Part shown: piece by piece, positions 9,685 through 18,414 of the stretch | Layout: the number at the start of each line of letters is the position of its first letter | Numbering within the stretch: the stretch's first letter is position 1 | Source: an uncultured Clostridiaceae bacterium | GTDB lineage: Bacteria > Bacillota > Clostridia > TANB77 > CAG-508 | Assembly: GCA_948469815.1 (NCBI GenBank) | Contig: CAOKMR010000006.1 | Span: 1 to 55,083 of the forward strand | DNA length: 55,083 bases | Reading direction: 5' to 3' | The notes under the pieces: model-generated | The model's input: only the letters and a program-made list of their open reading frames with translations | Database searches by the model: none | What the model was told of the DNA's origin: nothing | Translations under genes and position numbers: made by a program

Positions 9685-10344
9685 CTATAATAATTTTGTA
9701 TCATTAATAATAAGTTCAAACCATATTTTTAAATATTTTGCTGCAAATTTACTCATTATCATTCTGTCTATAAATATCTCAAAATAATCTAATACTGGAC
9801 ATATTTCTGTGTCAATCTTAATTGATAAAACAATTTTTCTTTTTTCTTTGTCTAGAGTAAGTTGTGCATCTGTAACTGCATAATTTACTTTGTCATGCTT
9901 ATCAAATGTCGCTATATTGGTCTTTACAACTCGATTTCTGTGTACATCTGATTTATCTGCTAAAATTAATGCGGCTGAGATATCACTTACAGCTGTGCCT
10001 GTTGCTTCATCATGATTTCCTATGGCTGTCATAATCTCTGTTCTTAATTGTGGATCCATTCCCATATCTTTTAAAATGTTGTATGCAAGTATTGCTCCTG
10101 AATGTGCATGGTCTTGCCTGTTTACACAGTTTCCTATGTCATGCAAGTATCCTGCTATTTTTGCTAACTCTACTCTTTCTGGAGGATACCCTAAATCCTG
10201 TAAAATTTTTCCTGCTCTTTCTGATACAATTGATGTGTGTCTTATAGAGTGTTCTGTATATCCTAATACATTTAACTGCTGCTGGGAACCACTTACTAGA
10301 GCTTGTACTTCTGGATTTTTTCTTACGTCTTCGAGTGTTATCAT
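9685..10344 (-). CDS. HD-domain phosphohydrolase-like protein
   Basis: A 219-residue protein. The HD metal centre is plain: H at RHTSIVSE, then LHDIGN (HD pair), then DHAHSG, then GNHDEATG and LADKSDVHRNR. HD proteins of this type hydrolyse phosphoesters, often nucleotides, but the substrate is unknown here. It is the first gene of the run leading into SecD and SecF, 20 bp before the GTG of the SecD-like gene, so it is probably co-transcribed with them. Confidence 0.82.
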   Translation of the reverse strand: MITLEDVRKNPEVQALVSGSQQQLNVLGYTEHSIRHTSIVSERAGKILQDLGYPPERVELAKIAGYLHDIGNCVNRQDHAHSGAILAYNILKDMGMDPQLRTEIMTAIGNHDEATGTAVSDISAALILADKSDVHRNRVVKTNIATFDKHDKVNYAVTDAQLTLDKEKRKIVLSIKIDTEICPVLDYFEIFIDRMIMSKFAAKYLKIWFELIINDTKLL

Positions 10345-10403
10345 CTTCTAATAACCTTCCTTTCAGTTCATTTGTATATTAACTATTGAATTTTATAATA
10401 AAT

Positions 10404-10437
10404 AAAAAAAAATTTCAACCCTTTTGGTTGAAATTAT
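10404..10437 (-). terminator. Rho-independent terminator behind toxN (locus 1)
   Basis: Minus-strand arms TTTCAACC and GGTTGAAA enclose a short loop and are followed by a run of nine T. It lies about 50 bp past the first toxN stop. The A/T runs on both sides may let it work in both directions. Confidence 0.85.
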
Positions 10438-10480
10438 TTATATTTCTTATGTTACAAGCATAAAAGCCAGTAATTAAATA

Positions 10481-11020
10481 TTAATTACTAGACTTTTTAT
10501 TATATAATCGTCCCTTTTCTTCTAAAAGTTTAAAATTGCAACACCTTTTAGAAAGATTAGATGCAGGATTATTAATTTTTTCATTATATAATTTAATTGC
10601 ATTCTTTTTAATTCTTTCTATTTTGTCATTAATTAAATCCAACTCAAAACTCAAGAATGCTATGTATAATGTTTTTTCTTTATCACTAGAAAAGTTCCTA
10701 TAATTTTCTATATCTTTGTACTTTAATTCTTTAACATTTTCATCTGATATTGGAATCATATTATTAAGATTTAATACACCTATTATCCTATCACTTTGCA
10801 TTATTTTTATAAAATCCATGCCTTCTCGTATTTTATAGTGTTTTTCTTTTGCTGAAGATATTGGAACATAATAATTGAACTCATTTATAGTTATTAATAT
10901 GCCTATATACGGTTTTAATTTTGCATTATATTCAATATTTTCAACTTTTTCATCAAATTGCCTCAAATAATTGACATATTCTTTATCTGCTACATACCAT
11001 TTTAACTTATTTTCTTTCAT
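10481..11020 (-). CDS. toxN: Type III toxin-antitoxin endoribonuclease toxin ToxN/AbiQ (locus 1)
   Basis: A ToxN/AbiQ-family toxin of 179 residues from the preferred start. Seen: the N-terminal YVNYLRQFDEKV and LKPYIGILI strands, the central YYVPISSAKEKH segment with the catalytic-site K, the NLNNMIPIS strand, and the C-terminal CCNFKLLEEK motif shared with the second toxin in this window. ToxN cuts RNA and is held inactive by its processed ToxI RNA. GGAG lies 6 nt before the ATG at 11020; an upstream ATG four codons earlier has no good RBS. The 37-bp repeat array directly upstream is the expected antitoxin RNA, which makes the call secure. Confidence 0.9.
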   Translation of the reverse strand: MKENKLKWYVADKEYVNYLRQFDEKVENIEYNAKLKPYIGILITINEFNYYVPISSAKEKHYKIREGMDFIKIMQSDRIIGVLNLNNMIPISDENVKELKYKDIENYRNFSSDKEKTLYIAFLSFELDLINDKIERIKKNAIKLYNEKINNPASNLSKRCCNFKLLEEKGRLYNKKSSN

Positions 11021-11042
11021 TTTTTGCTCCATATATAAATTT

Positions 11043-11182
11043 AGGTGGCAAAGTCTCCTCTACCACCTCTTTTACATCCATTTTTGACTGGAATGGTAAA
11101 ACCTCTTTATATGCCTATTTTTAACTGGAATAGTAAAACCTCTTTATATGCCCATTTTTGACTGGAATGGTAAAACCTCTTT
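11043..11182 (-). ncRNA. toxI: ToxI antitoxin RNA repeats (locus 1), three 37-nt units plus hairpin
   Basis: On the minus strand three 37-nt units start at 11182, 11145 and 11108, each with AAAGAGGTTTTAC then ATTCCAGT and AAAAAT. Inside the units CCATT pairs with AATGG in units 1 and 3, while unit 2 has CTATT with AATAG: a compensatory change that keeps the pairing. The array ends in a hairpin with arms AGGTGG/CCACCT (11043-11068) before toxN. This is the layout of a type III antitoxin: tandem RNA pseudoknots, an attenuating hairpin, then the toxin gene. Confidence 0.9.
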
Positions 11183-11221
11183 TATCATAACTGTAATAAG
11201 TTATTCTGTATTATTATATTA

Positions 11222-11251
11222 ATTATACGTCATTTTTATTCTATTTGTCAA
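11222..11251 (-). promoter_or_regulatory. Promoter of toxIN locus 1
   Basis: Minus-strand -35 TTGACA (11246-11251) and -10 TATAAT (11222-11227) are both perfect, 18 bp apart, and lie about 40 bp before the first ToxI repeat. A strong promoter is expected because the RNA antitoxin must be in excess. Confidence 0.88.
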
Positions 11252-11355
11252 TAGTTTCAATTTCTATTTTCCTAGGTTTAGACGAAAATTTGTAATTTGG
11301 CAATTACTTTTATACTCAATATTTGCTAATTTTGCTTGTTTACACAAATTGTAAT

Positions 11356-11865
11356 TTAAACTTTCTTTCGAGTCAATGCAATCCCAAAGATTGATACAAT
11401 AAGTATAAATGGTGCTATCCTAACAAATAGCCATTCAAACGAGTGTAAAGCAATTCCTAAAACAGCATATTCCAGATTATTATAATCCCAATTAAGGTAA
11501 GGACTATTTAATAAGAATAAAGAGATGAAAATTATTATTATGATTGCACATAATGAAATTAGTATCCAATTAATCATTTTTCTTCTTGCTTTATTCCTTT
11601 GCAATAGTTGTAAATTTATTATCTCTAATTTCTCAGAAATTGCTTTCAAATCATCTACTGTTGATTCTGAAATATTTTCTCCAAGTAAAGTGCTTATTGG
11701 TGTTTCAAGAACCTCTGATATTGAAACTAACATTTCCGAATCAGGAACTGACAATCCTTGCTCCCATTTAGAAATTGTTTGTCTTACTACATTTAATTTG
11801 ATAGCAAGTTCTTCTTGTGAAAGTCCTTTTGATTTTCTTAATTGTTTAATGTTTTCTTTTAACAT
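11356..11865 (-). CDS. XRE-family HTH regulator with C-terminal membrane segments
   Basis: A 169-residue protein. The N-terminal Cro/CI helix-turn-helix is typical (LRKSKGLSQEELAIKLNV, then RQTISKWEQGLSVPD). A short linker follows, then two or three hydrophobic segments (about residues 97-120 and 140-165), so it is probably a membrane-anchored DNA-binding regulator. The ATG at 11865 is preferred because GGAG lies 9 nt upstream. It sits between two ToxIN loci, but type III systems do not need a protein repressor, so a link to them is not shown. Confidence 0.82.
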   Translation of the reverse strand: MLKENIKQLRKSKGLSQEELAIKLNVVRQTISKWEQGLSVPDSEMLVSISEVLETPISTLLGENISESTVDDLKAISEKLEIINLQLLQRNKARRKMINWILISLCAIIIIIFISLFLLNSPYLNWDYNNLEYAVLGIALHSFEWLFVRIAPFILIVSIFGIALTRKKV

Positions 11866-11892
11866 GTTAAACAACTCCTTTCTTTACAAACT

Positions 11893-11921
11893 ATTATATA
11901 AAGAATAGTCCGTTGCTACAA
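11893..11921 (-). promoter_or_regulatory. Promoter of the XRE gene
   Basis: Minus-strand -35 TTGTAG (11916-11921) and -10 TATAAT (11893-11898), 17 bp apart, about 20 bp upstream of the RBS. Confidence 0.65.
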
Positions 11922-11978
11922 GCAATGATTATTAACATTCAGGGTTTATCCATAAAATTGGGAGTTGTCGCTTAGATG

Positions 11979-12482
11979 CTATTCATTATATTCCACACAT
12001 TTTTCTTCTAGTAATTTAAAATTACAGCATCTTGATTTTATATTTTCTGGTAATTTTCCGTTGTTATATAGTTGATATAATTTAAAAGATTTATTTTTTA
12101 CTTGTTTATAGTTTGCGTTTAACCAATCTAATTGTTCTCTTAATAATTTTTGATATTTTAATTCTGCAATAGTTAATGTTTCTTTATTTAAGTCTACTAA
12201 AGAGTAATTAGTTTTTGTTACAGGTATCATATTATTAAAATTAACAGCTCCTAATTCGCCATCTTTAATTTTGAGGAAATCAACTGTATTCTTCATTTTT
12301 TTATGTTTAAGTTTTGGACTTGATAATGGTGCAAAATACTCACAAGTATCTATTTGAAATAATATTCCTATAAAAGGTCTTAGTTCTTTTTCATTTTTAT
12401 TATAAGACACCTTATTATCAAATTTTCTTAAATAATCACAATAATCTGAATTAACTCTAACAATCTTTAAATTTATAATCAT
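11979..12482 (-). CDS. toxN: Type III toxin-antitoxin endoribonuclease toxin ToxN/AbiQ (locus 2)
   Basis: A 167-residue ToxN/AbiQ-family toxin, a clear relative of the locus 1 toxin. Shared blocks include YCDYLRKFDNKV, LRPFIGILFQI, YFAPLSSPKLKHK, AVNFNNMIPV and the closing CCNFKLLEEKC. It should cut RNA unless bound by its own ToxI. Its ATG follows a perfect AGGAGG. A terminator hairpin and a 36-nt repeat array lie directly upstream, as in classic ToxIN operons where termination lets only a little toxin mRNA through. Confidence 0.9.
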   Translation of the reverse strand: MIINLKIVRVNSDYCDYLRKFDNKVSYNKNEKELRPFIGILFQIDTCEYFAPLSSPKLKHKKMKNTVDFLKIKDGELGAVNFNNMIPVTKTNYSLVDLNKETLTIAELKYQKLLREQLDWLNANYKQVKNKSFKLYQLYNNGKLPENIKSRCCNFKLLEEKCVEYNE

Positions 12483-12542
12483 TACAAATTACCTCCTTAG
12501 TATTTCAATTATATATTAAAATTTTTAAAAATACAATAATGC

Positions 12543-12570
12543 AAAAGGATTAGAGTTTTACCTCTAATCC
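12543..12570 (-). terminator. Attenuating terminator between ToxI and toxN (locus 2)
   Basis: Minus-strand arms GGATTAGAG and CTCTAATCC form a perfect 9-bp stem followed by TTTT. It lies between the antitoxin repeats and the toxin gene, the place where type III loci limit toxin transcription. Confidence 0.88.
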
Positions 12571-12571
12571 C

Positions 12572-12679
12572 CCTTTTTTAAGTTCCAATTTAATGGCTGG
12601 AAACACCGCTTTTTCAAATTCCAATTTAATGGCTGGATTCACCGCTTTTTTAAGTTCCAACTTTACGGCTGGATTCACC
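12572..12679 (-). ncRNA. toxI: ToxI antitoxin RNA repeats (locus 2), three 36-nt units
   Basis: Three direct repeats of exactly 36 nt start on the minus strand at 12679, 12643 and 12607, each with GGTG, then CCAGCC, then TTGGAA and an A run. Unit 1 differs from units 2 and 3 by a few bases. A 64-codon open frame runs through them only because 36 is a multiple of three. The repeat size, the promoter upstream and the terminator plus toxN downstream identify a type III antitoxin RNA. Confidence 0.9.
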
Positions 12680-12748
12680 AACTTTTTTGCTATTTCTAGC
12701 AATAATATTATATGTAATTTATATAAATTTATTGCTTTCTGCATTTTA

Positions 12749-12777
12749 AATATATCATATTTTTAGATAATAATCAA
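12749..12777 (-). promoter_or_regulatory. Promoter of toxIN locus 2
   Basis: Minus-strand -35 TTGATT (12772-12777) and -10 TATATT (12749-12754), 17 bp apart, about 70 bp before the first ToxI repeat. Confidence 0.75.
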
Positions 12778-12938
12778 TATTTTTTGAAAAAATTTTTAGC
12801 TTACATATTTTCTATGGTTATAATTCACAGCCAAGACAAAGTGTCGATAATAAAAAGCACCACCAATACTAACTTTTGATTGAAATTATTGATATTATAA
12901 TCTCTAATGTCTAATTTCTAACATCTAGCATCTAGCAT

Positions 12939-14120
12939 CTATTTCAACAATTCTATTGCTTTTTTTAGTTGCTCATCAACTTCTGTTTCTTTTTCATCTA
13001 CAATTTCATAATCTGGTGTTATCCCTACTTTATTGATTTTATTTCTGTTTGGAGTAAAATATTCCTTTATTGTTATTTTTAGCCCACTTCCATCATTTAA
13101 TGTATATAATTCTTGTATAACACCTTTTCCAAATGTCTTTTCCCCTACAATTGTTGCTTTCTTGTAATCTTGTATTGCTCCTGCTAGTATCTCTGAAGCA
13201 CTTGCTGTTTCATTATTTACTAAAATTATAATAGGTACATCTATAATAGGGGCATTTTTTGATGTTTCTATTTCCTCTGTTTTGTTCTTGTCTGCTGTTA
13301 TTAACATTGTAGAGTCTTTGTCTAAAATATAGTCTGTTATTTGTAATGCTTCGTCTACTATTCCTCCACCATTGTTTCTTAAATCTATAATTAAAGATTT
13401 TATATTTTTATTTTTTAATTCTTCATATGCAGTTTTAAATTGCTCTGCACATCCTTCATCAAAAGTAGCAAGTTCTATATAACCTATATTTTCTTCTAAT
13501 ACTACTCCTTCTACTGGATATAGCTCTACACTTGCTCTTTCTAATGTATAGTTAATTGTTTGCCCATTTCTTACTATTTCTAAATCAACTGTTGTTCCTT
13601 CTTCTCCTTTTATGTTTGTAGACATTTTAGTTAATTCACTTGCATCATAAGATACTCCATTTACTTTTGCTATTATATCTTTAGCTTGCAATCCTGCCTT
13701 TTCTGCTGAACTATTTTTGATAGTTGAAGAAACTTTTATAACATTATTTTCTGTGTCTGCTTCCATATAAATTCCAATTCCTACATAGTTTCCTGTAGTA
13801 TATGTTGTAAATGTTTTCATTTCTTCAGGAGTAAAGTATTCTGTATATTCATCTCCTACTGCACTAATATATCCTTTTATTGCTGCTTCTATCATTTCTC
13901 TCTCATTCATATCATATAGGTATCTTTTATTTAGTAATTCTTTAAAAGAGGTTAATGTTGCTCCTAATCCAGTAGTATCTCCCTTTGTTACTGCAATGTA
14001 TTTTATACCTCCAGTTCTATATAATAAAATACTTGTTACACAAAATGTTACAACAGCAGTAATAATTATTATCATTACAGTTTTGTATATTCGTGATAAT
14101 TTTTCCTTGTTTATTTGCAT
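12939..14120 (-). CDS. S41-family carboxy-terminal processing peptidase (CtpA-like)
   Basis: A 393-residue secreted or membrane-anchored protease. A signal anchor (residues about 12-32) is followed by the N-terminal helical part, a PDZ domain (residues about 100-185, with KAGLQAKDIIAKVNG) and the S41 catalytic domain. The Ser is in NNETASASEILAGA and the Lys in GEKTFGKG, the family's Ser-Lys dyad. It cuts unfolded or tagged proteins outside the membrane, and the PDZ domain recognises C-termini. It is the last gene of ftsE-ftsX-M23-ctpA, a common arrangement in which the protease may tune cell-wall hydrolase levels. Confidence 0.93.
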   Translation of the reverse strand: MQINKEKLSRIYKTVMIIIITAVVTFCVTSILLYRTGGIKYIAVTKGDTTGLGATLTSFKELLNKRYLYDMNEREMIEAAIKGYISAVGDEYTEYFTPEEMKTFTTYTTGNYVGIGIYMEADTENNVIKVSSTIKNSSAEKAGLQAKDIIAKVNGVSYDASELTKMSTNIKGEEGTTVDLEIVRNGQTINYTLERASVELYPVEGVVLEENIGYIELATFDEGCAEQFKTAYEELKNKNIKSLIIDLRNNGGGIVDEALQITDYILDKDSTMLITADKNKTEEIETSKNAPIIDVPIIILVNNETASASEILAGAIQDYKKATIVGEKTFGKGVIQELYTLNDGSGLKITIKEYFTPNRNKINKVGITPDYEIVDEKETEVDEQLKKAIELLK

Positions 14121-14302
14121 TTATACCTCTCCTTTACATTATTATTGCGAAAGTTAATTAACATTATGTCTTATATATTATAGATAAATTATCTCATTTA
14201 TTCTATAATAATGCTTGCAAAAATGCAAAAATAATAAAATAAATTTTATTATTTTTGCATCTAATCTTTGTTGCCACTATATATTATATTCACAATTTAT
14301 TT

Positions 14303-15484
14303 TTATAGACCTATATATGGTGCTGGATTTACATATGTACCACTATTTAAAACTCCAAAGTGTAAGTGATATCCTGTTGAGGCACCTGTTGAACCTACTG
14401 TTGCAATTGTTGACCCTCTTGCTACTTTACTTCCTAATCCTACATTAATTGTTGAACAGTGTGCATATACGGTAACTAATCCTCCACCATGACTTACCAT
14501 AATATAATTTCCAAATCCACTTCCACAACCACAGCTTCTTGATTTTCCGTAATTGTGTGAACAACCTGTATAAACTGCTATAACTGTACCAGATTCTGCT
14601 GCAAGGATCGATGTTCCTTTTGGTGCTGCTAAATCTATTCCTTTATGATATGATGAACCACCTGCTAATGGGCTACCTCTTGAGCCGAAATATGAAGAAA
14701 CTCTAGTATATCCTGGACATGGAAATTGTAAACTTCCACCAGAATATGAACCTCCTGTATTTGCATTTTGTTGTGCTAATCTTTTCCATTCCTCTTCTTG
14801 TCTTGCTAACTCAGCAGATTTTGCTTCTTTTTCTTTTTGTAATGCAGCATCTTCTGCATTCAATTTTGAAACAATATTTTGTCTTTCATTTCTTTTATTT
14901 GTTAATGTTGTTTTTTGTTTTTGGACTTGTATCTTTTCTTCTTCTGCTTTCTTTTTCTTATCTTCTAATGTTATTTTATCATTCTCTATTTTTTCTTTTT
15001 CTTTTTCTAATTCATCTAATAATTGTTCATCTAATTCTAGTATTTCATTTAAAGTATAATAACTAGATAGAAAATCTGTTAAGCTAGTAGAATTTAAGAA
15101 TACATCTAATATTGTTTTCTTTCCATATTTGTATTGTCTAACTACTCTTTCACATGCAAGATTGTGTTTTTTATCATATTCTGCTTTTTTTTGTTCTAAT
15201 TCTTTTTCTAATTCACTTATTTCCTTTTCTAATTGTTTTAGGTTTTTTTGAACTACATCTAAATTATATTGAACCTCTGCAATATCTCCATCTAACGAGT
15301 CTAATTGTTTCATTTCATCTGATAAGTTATTTTTTACTTCCTCTAATTCTTTTTCAATTTCATCAATTTCTTCTTTAGTATCTTGTATATCCTGTTGAGT
15401 TACTGCATATGTACTATAAATTGTACAAAAGATTAATATTGCTACTAATAATATTGATAATACTAATTTCATGCTTGCTTTCAT
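14303..15484 (-). CDS. Secreted coiled-coil M23 peptidase / murein hydrolase activator (EnvC-like)
   Basis: A 393-residue exported protein: a signal peptide (residues about 5-27), a long coiled coil (about residues 30-245, rich in E/K heptads), a Gly/Ser linker and a C-terminal LytM/M23 domain. The metal ligands look intact: HKGID (first His and Asp) and HLHFG (second His pair). It should therefore be an active cell-wall endopeptidase or an activator of one. FtsEX homologues control exactly this type of coiled-coil hydrolase through the membrane, and the ftsX gene lies directly upstream. Confidence 0.92.
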   Translation of the reverse strand: MKASMKLVLSILLVAILIFCTIYSTYAVTQQDIQDTKEEIDEIEKELEEVKNNLSDEMKQLDSLDGDIAEVQYNLDVVQKNLKQLEKEISELEKELEQKKAEYDKKHNLACERVVRQYKYGKKTILDVFLNSTSLTDFLSSYYTLNEILELDEQLLDELEKEKEKIENDKITLEDKKKKAEEEKIQVQKQKTTLTNKRNERQNIVSKLNAEDAALQKEKEAKSAELARQEEEWKRLAQQNANTGGSYSGGSLQFPCPGYTRVSSYFGSRGSPLAGGSSYHKGIDLAAPKGTSILAAESGTVIAVYTGCSHNYGKSRSCGCGSGFGNYIMVSHGGGLVTVYAHCSTINVGLGSKVARGSTIATVGSTGASTGYHLHFGVLNSGTYVNPAPYIGL

Positions 15485-15563
15485 TTCTCTTTAATTCCTT
15501 TCGTTTGTATTCTTATATATCAGCGTAATTTATATGAGTGCAATAAAATATCATTTTATAAAC

Positions 15564-16475
15564 TCATACTTCTAAGTATTTACGCATTGACATCCCACTT
15601 CCTAATACACCAATTCCTATTCCTATTGTTAAATACATTATTAAAATTAAATTGATCATATCTGCAAATGATACTAAGCTTATATTTAATTTTTGTAATG
15701 TTTCTACTTGCACTGCTTGTACTGCAATAGCATTATATGCAAATCCAACTATTATAAGTGTGATTAGTGCTGCTATTATTCCAATTATCATTCCTTCTAC
15801 TACAAATGGCCAACGTATAAAGTTATTTGTTGCCCCTACATATTTCATGATTGATATTTCTTTTCTTCTAGCATGTACCGATAATTTTATTGTATTTGAT
15901 ATAATAAATATTGATATTATTATTAGTGCAACAAGTATTACAAATATTCCTATTCTTAAACCTTTTGCTATTGATGATAATGTTTCTATTGTACTATCTG
16001 TAGCTACAATGTCATCTATGATTTCTTTATTATCTATTCTTATATCTTTTATTTGTTGTTGAACTTGCTTATTTAAAGATAAATCTGTTAATGTAACAGT
16101 ATATGAAGCTTCTACATAATCCTCTGTAACTCCTTCCATGAATTTATCATGGTCTTTCATATCATCTTTCATCTGATTTAGAGCGTCTTCTTTTGATACA
16201 TATTTTGTAGTATTAACTCCTTCAATCTTCATTATCTCTTGTTCTACTTTTTTTATTTGTTCATCTGTTGCATCCTTTACTATAAATGCTTGCATTCCTT
16301 GCTGTTTTTCTATATTCGTTACTATATGATTAATATTTTCTCCTAGTATAAAGAATGCTCCAAACATTAACATTGTTAAGCACATGGTTGTTATTGAAAT
16401 CATTGTAGATTTTTTGTTTTTTAAGACGTTTCTAAATCCTTCTCCAATCAAATAACTAATAATATTATATCTCAC
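15564..16475 (-). CDS. ftsX: Cell-division ABC transporter permease FtsX
   Basis: A membrane protein of about 303 residues: one N-terminal TM helix (about residues 20-43), an extracellular domain (about 45-165) and three C-terminal TM helices with the VHARRKEISIMKYVGA coupling segment typical of FtsX. It transmits ATP hydrolysis by FtsE to a cell-wall hydrolase outside. The GTG at 16475 is preferred because AAAGGTGG lies at RBS distance. The start overlaps the end of ftsE by 11 nt, so the two are translationally coupled. Confidence 0.93.
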   Translation of the reverse strand: MRYNIISYLIGEGFRNVLKNKKSTMISITTMCLTMLMFGAFFILGENINHIVTNIEKQQGMQAFIVKDATDEQIKKVEQEIMKIEGVNTTKYVSKEDALNQMKDDMKDHDKFMEGVTEDYVEASYTVTLTDLSLNKQVQQQIKDIRIDNKEIIDDIVATDSTIETLSSIAKGLRIGIFVILVALIIISIFIISNTIKLSVHARRKEISIMKYVGATNNFIRWPFVVEGMIIGIIAALITLIIVGFAYNAIAVQAVQVETLQKLNISLVSFADMINLILIMYLTIGIGIGVLGSGMSMRKYLEV

Positions 16476-17154
16476 TATTATAACCACCTTTTTTATCGTC
16501 TCTTACTATTACACCTTTATCTATTTGAATTACTCTTTTTTTCATTTCATCAACTATATCTTTTGCATGAGTTGCTACAACGACTGTTGTACCTCTTAAG
16601 TTTATTTCATTTAATAGGTTCATTATGTCCCAAGCTGTCTCTGGGTCTAAGTTTCCTGTTGGTTCGTCTGCAATAATCATTGATGGATTATTAACTAATG
16701 CTCTTGCTAATGCTACTCTTTGTTGTTCTCCTCCAGAAAGTTCATTTGGATACATTTTTGCTTTTCCACTAAGTCCTACTAATGATAATACCATTGGTAC
16801 TTGTCTTCTTATATGTCTTGGTGTTGCTCTTACTATATACATTGCATATGCTACATTATCATAAACTGTTTTATCTGGTAATAATCTAAAGTCTTGGAAA
16901 ACCACTCCCATACTTCTTCTTAAATATGGAACTCTACTTTTCTTTAAGAATGTAGTGTCTTTTCCATTTATTATTATATTTCCTGATGTTGGTTCTTCTT
17001 CTTTTAATATCATTTTTATTAATGTTGATTTTCCTGAACCTGATGCTCCTACTAAAAACGCAAATTCTCCTTTTTCTATTTTAAAGTTTGCATTTTCAAC
17101 TGCTGGCACATCACTAGTTCCATATACTTTTCTTACATTTCTAAATTCTATCAT
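16465..17154 (-). CDS. ftsE: Cell-division ATP-binding protein FtsE
   Basis: A 229-residue ABC ATPase with all motifs: Walker A GASGSGKST, Q-loop VFQDFRLL, signature LSGGEQQRVALARA, Walker B MIIADEPTGNLDP and the switch His in VATH. It powers the FtsEX complex at the division site or cell periphery. It is the first gene of the four-gene operon that continues with ftsX, the M23 hydrolase and ctpA. Confidence 0.96.
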   Translation of the reverse strand: MIEFRNVRKVYGTSDVPAVENANFKIEKGEFAFLVGASGSGKSTLIKMILKEEEPTSGNIIINGKDTTFLKKSRVPYLRRSMGVVFQDFRLLPDKTVYDNVAYAMYIVRATPRHIRRQVPMVLSLVGLSGKAKMYPNELSGGEQQRVALARALVNNPSMIIADEPTGNLDPETAWDIMNLLNEINLRGTTVVVATHAKDIVDEMKKRVIQIDKGVIVRDDKKGGYNSEI

Positions 17155-17401
17155 TTTTGCTCTCTTCCTTAATAGATTTATAAATAATTGAATTTGTAAT
17201 TATATATATTATGACATTTTTCTCTATGATTTTAAAAAAATTTTTTTCTATACATATATACATTTATATCATAACAATAAATAAAATTTATTTCAAGACT
17301 TTTTTCTTAATATTTTTTATTAATTTTTAGTTTCTTTTCCCTTTTCTTACGTATTCTTTGTTTTCATAGCGATTTTTGTTGTTTTGTAAATTTTTTGTGT
17401 C

Positions 17402-18238
17402 CTATTTTATTCTTTGTTTTACAATTTCATACATTACAATTCCTGCTGATACTGATGCATTTAATGAGTTTATTTTTCCTTTCATCGGGATTTTTACTAG
17501 TCCATCACAGTTCTTTTTTACTAAATCACTCATTCCAGAGCCTTCACTTCCTATTACTATGGCTACCCCATCTCTAAAGTCTTGATTATAATACATAGTT
17601 TTAGCTTCTCCATCAGTTCCATAAATCCATATATTATCCTCTTTTAAATATTTTATAGTATCATTTATATTGCTAACTCTTGCTACTTTTACATGTTCTA
17701 CTGCTCCTGCTGAGGTTTTTGCTACTGTTGCATTTACTGCTACCGACCTTCTTTTAGGTATTATTATTCCATGTACTCCTGCTGTTTCTGCTGTTCTAAT
17801 AATTGACCCTAAATTATGTGGGTCTTCTATTCCATCTAAAATTAATATAAATGGTTTTTCTTCTTTTTCTTTTGCATATTCTAAGATATCATATACATCA
17901 CAGTATTCAAATGGTGGAACAATTGCAATTACTCCTTGATGTTTTTTTGTTTCTGATATTTCATCTAACTTCGATTTTTGAACTTCTACGACTACTATTC
18001 TTTTTTCTTTTGCTTTCGCTATTATCTTATTTATTGAACCATTTCTTTCTCCTGATTGTATAAATATTTTGTTTATATCTTTTCCAGATTCTAATAATTC
18101 TAAAACAGGATTACGTCCTTCTATTATATCATCATATATTTTTTCTGGTTTGTTGTTTGGTGTCCTTATATTATTATTTTTGCTTGTATTTTGTTTTGAA
18201 TACGTTTTTTTATTATATTTTTGTTCTCTATTCTTCAT
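17402..18238 (-). CDS. rlmB: 23S rRNA (guanosine-2'-O)-methyltransferase RlmB/TrmH family
   Basis: A 278-residue SPOUT methyltransferase. After a basic, Asn-rich N-terminal tail (about 45 residues) comes the substrate-binding domain (GRNPVLELLESGKDINK) and the knotted SAM-binding domain with the three family motifs: LDGIEDPHNLGSIIRTA, VIGSEGSGM and IPMKGKINSLNASVSAG. RlmB methylates a G in the peptidyl-transferase region of 23S rRNA. The ATG at 18238 follows GAGG; an 11-residue longer start lacks an RBS. Confidence 0.9.
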   Translation of the reverse strand: MKNREQKYNKKTYSKQNTSKNNNIRTPNNKPEKIYDDIIEGRNPVLELLESGKDINKIFIQSGERNGSINKIIAKAKEKRIVVVEVQKSKLDEISETKKHQGVIAIVPPFEYCDVYDILEYAKEKEEKPFILILDGIEDPHNLGSIIRTAETAGVHGIIIPKRRSVAVNATVAKTSAGAVEHVKVARVSNINDTIKYLKEDNIWIYGTDGEAKTMYYNQDFRDGVAIVIGSEGSGMSDLVKKNCDGLVKIPMKGKINSLNASVSAGIVMYEIVKQRIK

Positions 18239-18263
18239 AATTAACCTCAATTCTTTTTTCAAT

Positions 18264-18287
18264 GGGCACATGCAATGTGCCCCTACA
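18264..18287. repeat. Intergenic palindrome, CCCTACA family
   Basis: GGGCACAT-gca-ATGTGCCC is a perfect 8-bp stem followed by CTACA. It is one of about seven related short palindromes in the window, all intergenic. Confidence 0.8.
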
Positions 18288-18338
18288 ATAATTATTCATT
18301 ATTCACCATTAACTATTCATTATTCATTAATTTTATGT

Positions 18339-18368
18339 TCAGTCCTCATCGTCTAACTTGAGTACTGA
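18339..18368 (-). repeat. Duplicate of the lepA 3' end (nine codons plus stop)
   Basis: This 30-bp stretch repeats the last ten codons of lepA (18415-18444). Read in the same frame it encodes SVLKLDDED and TGA, the same peptide. The two copies differ at six bases and all six are synonymous. It lies downstream of the real lepA stop, with a hairpin between the copies, so it is not translated as part of LepA now. Confidence 0.88.
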
Positions 18369-18414
18369 TTTTTGACAAGCGAAATTTGCTTTGCAAATTT
18401 CTCATGCATTTTTG
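18369..18414. repeat. Small hairpin element between the two lepA ends (family shared with eno)
   Basis: The core is GAAATTTGC-ttt-GCAAATTTC, flanked by GACAAGC and CTCATGCA. A related element lies behind eno at 24913-24961, where the loop-closing C-G pair is T-A. Both copies are flanked by a duplicated gene 3' end. Confidence 0.8.

Noticed and set aside
11043-11182. CRISPR-like array
   Set aside because: The 37-bp units are contiguous without spacers, and they sit before a toxN gene.
12550-12744. A 64-codon open frame with 12-residue repeats
   Set aside because: The repeats are the 36-nt ToxI RNA units; the frame is open only because 36 is divisible by three, and the ATG lies near the RNA start without an RBS.
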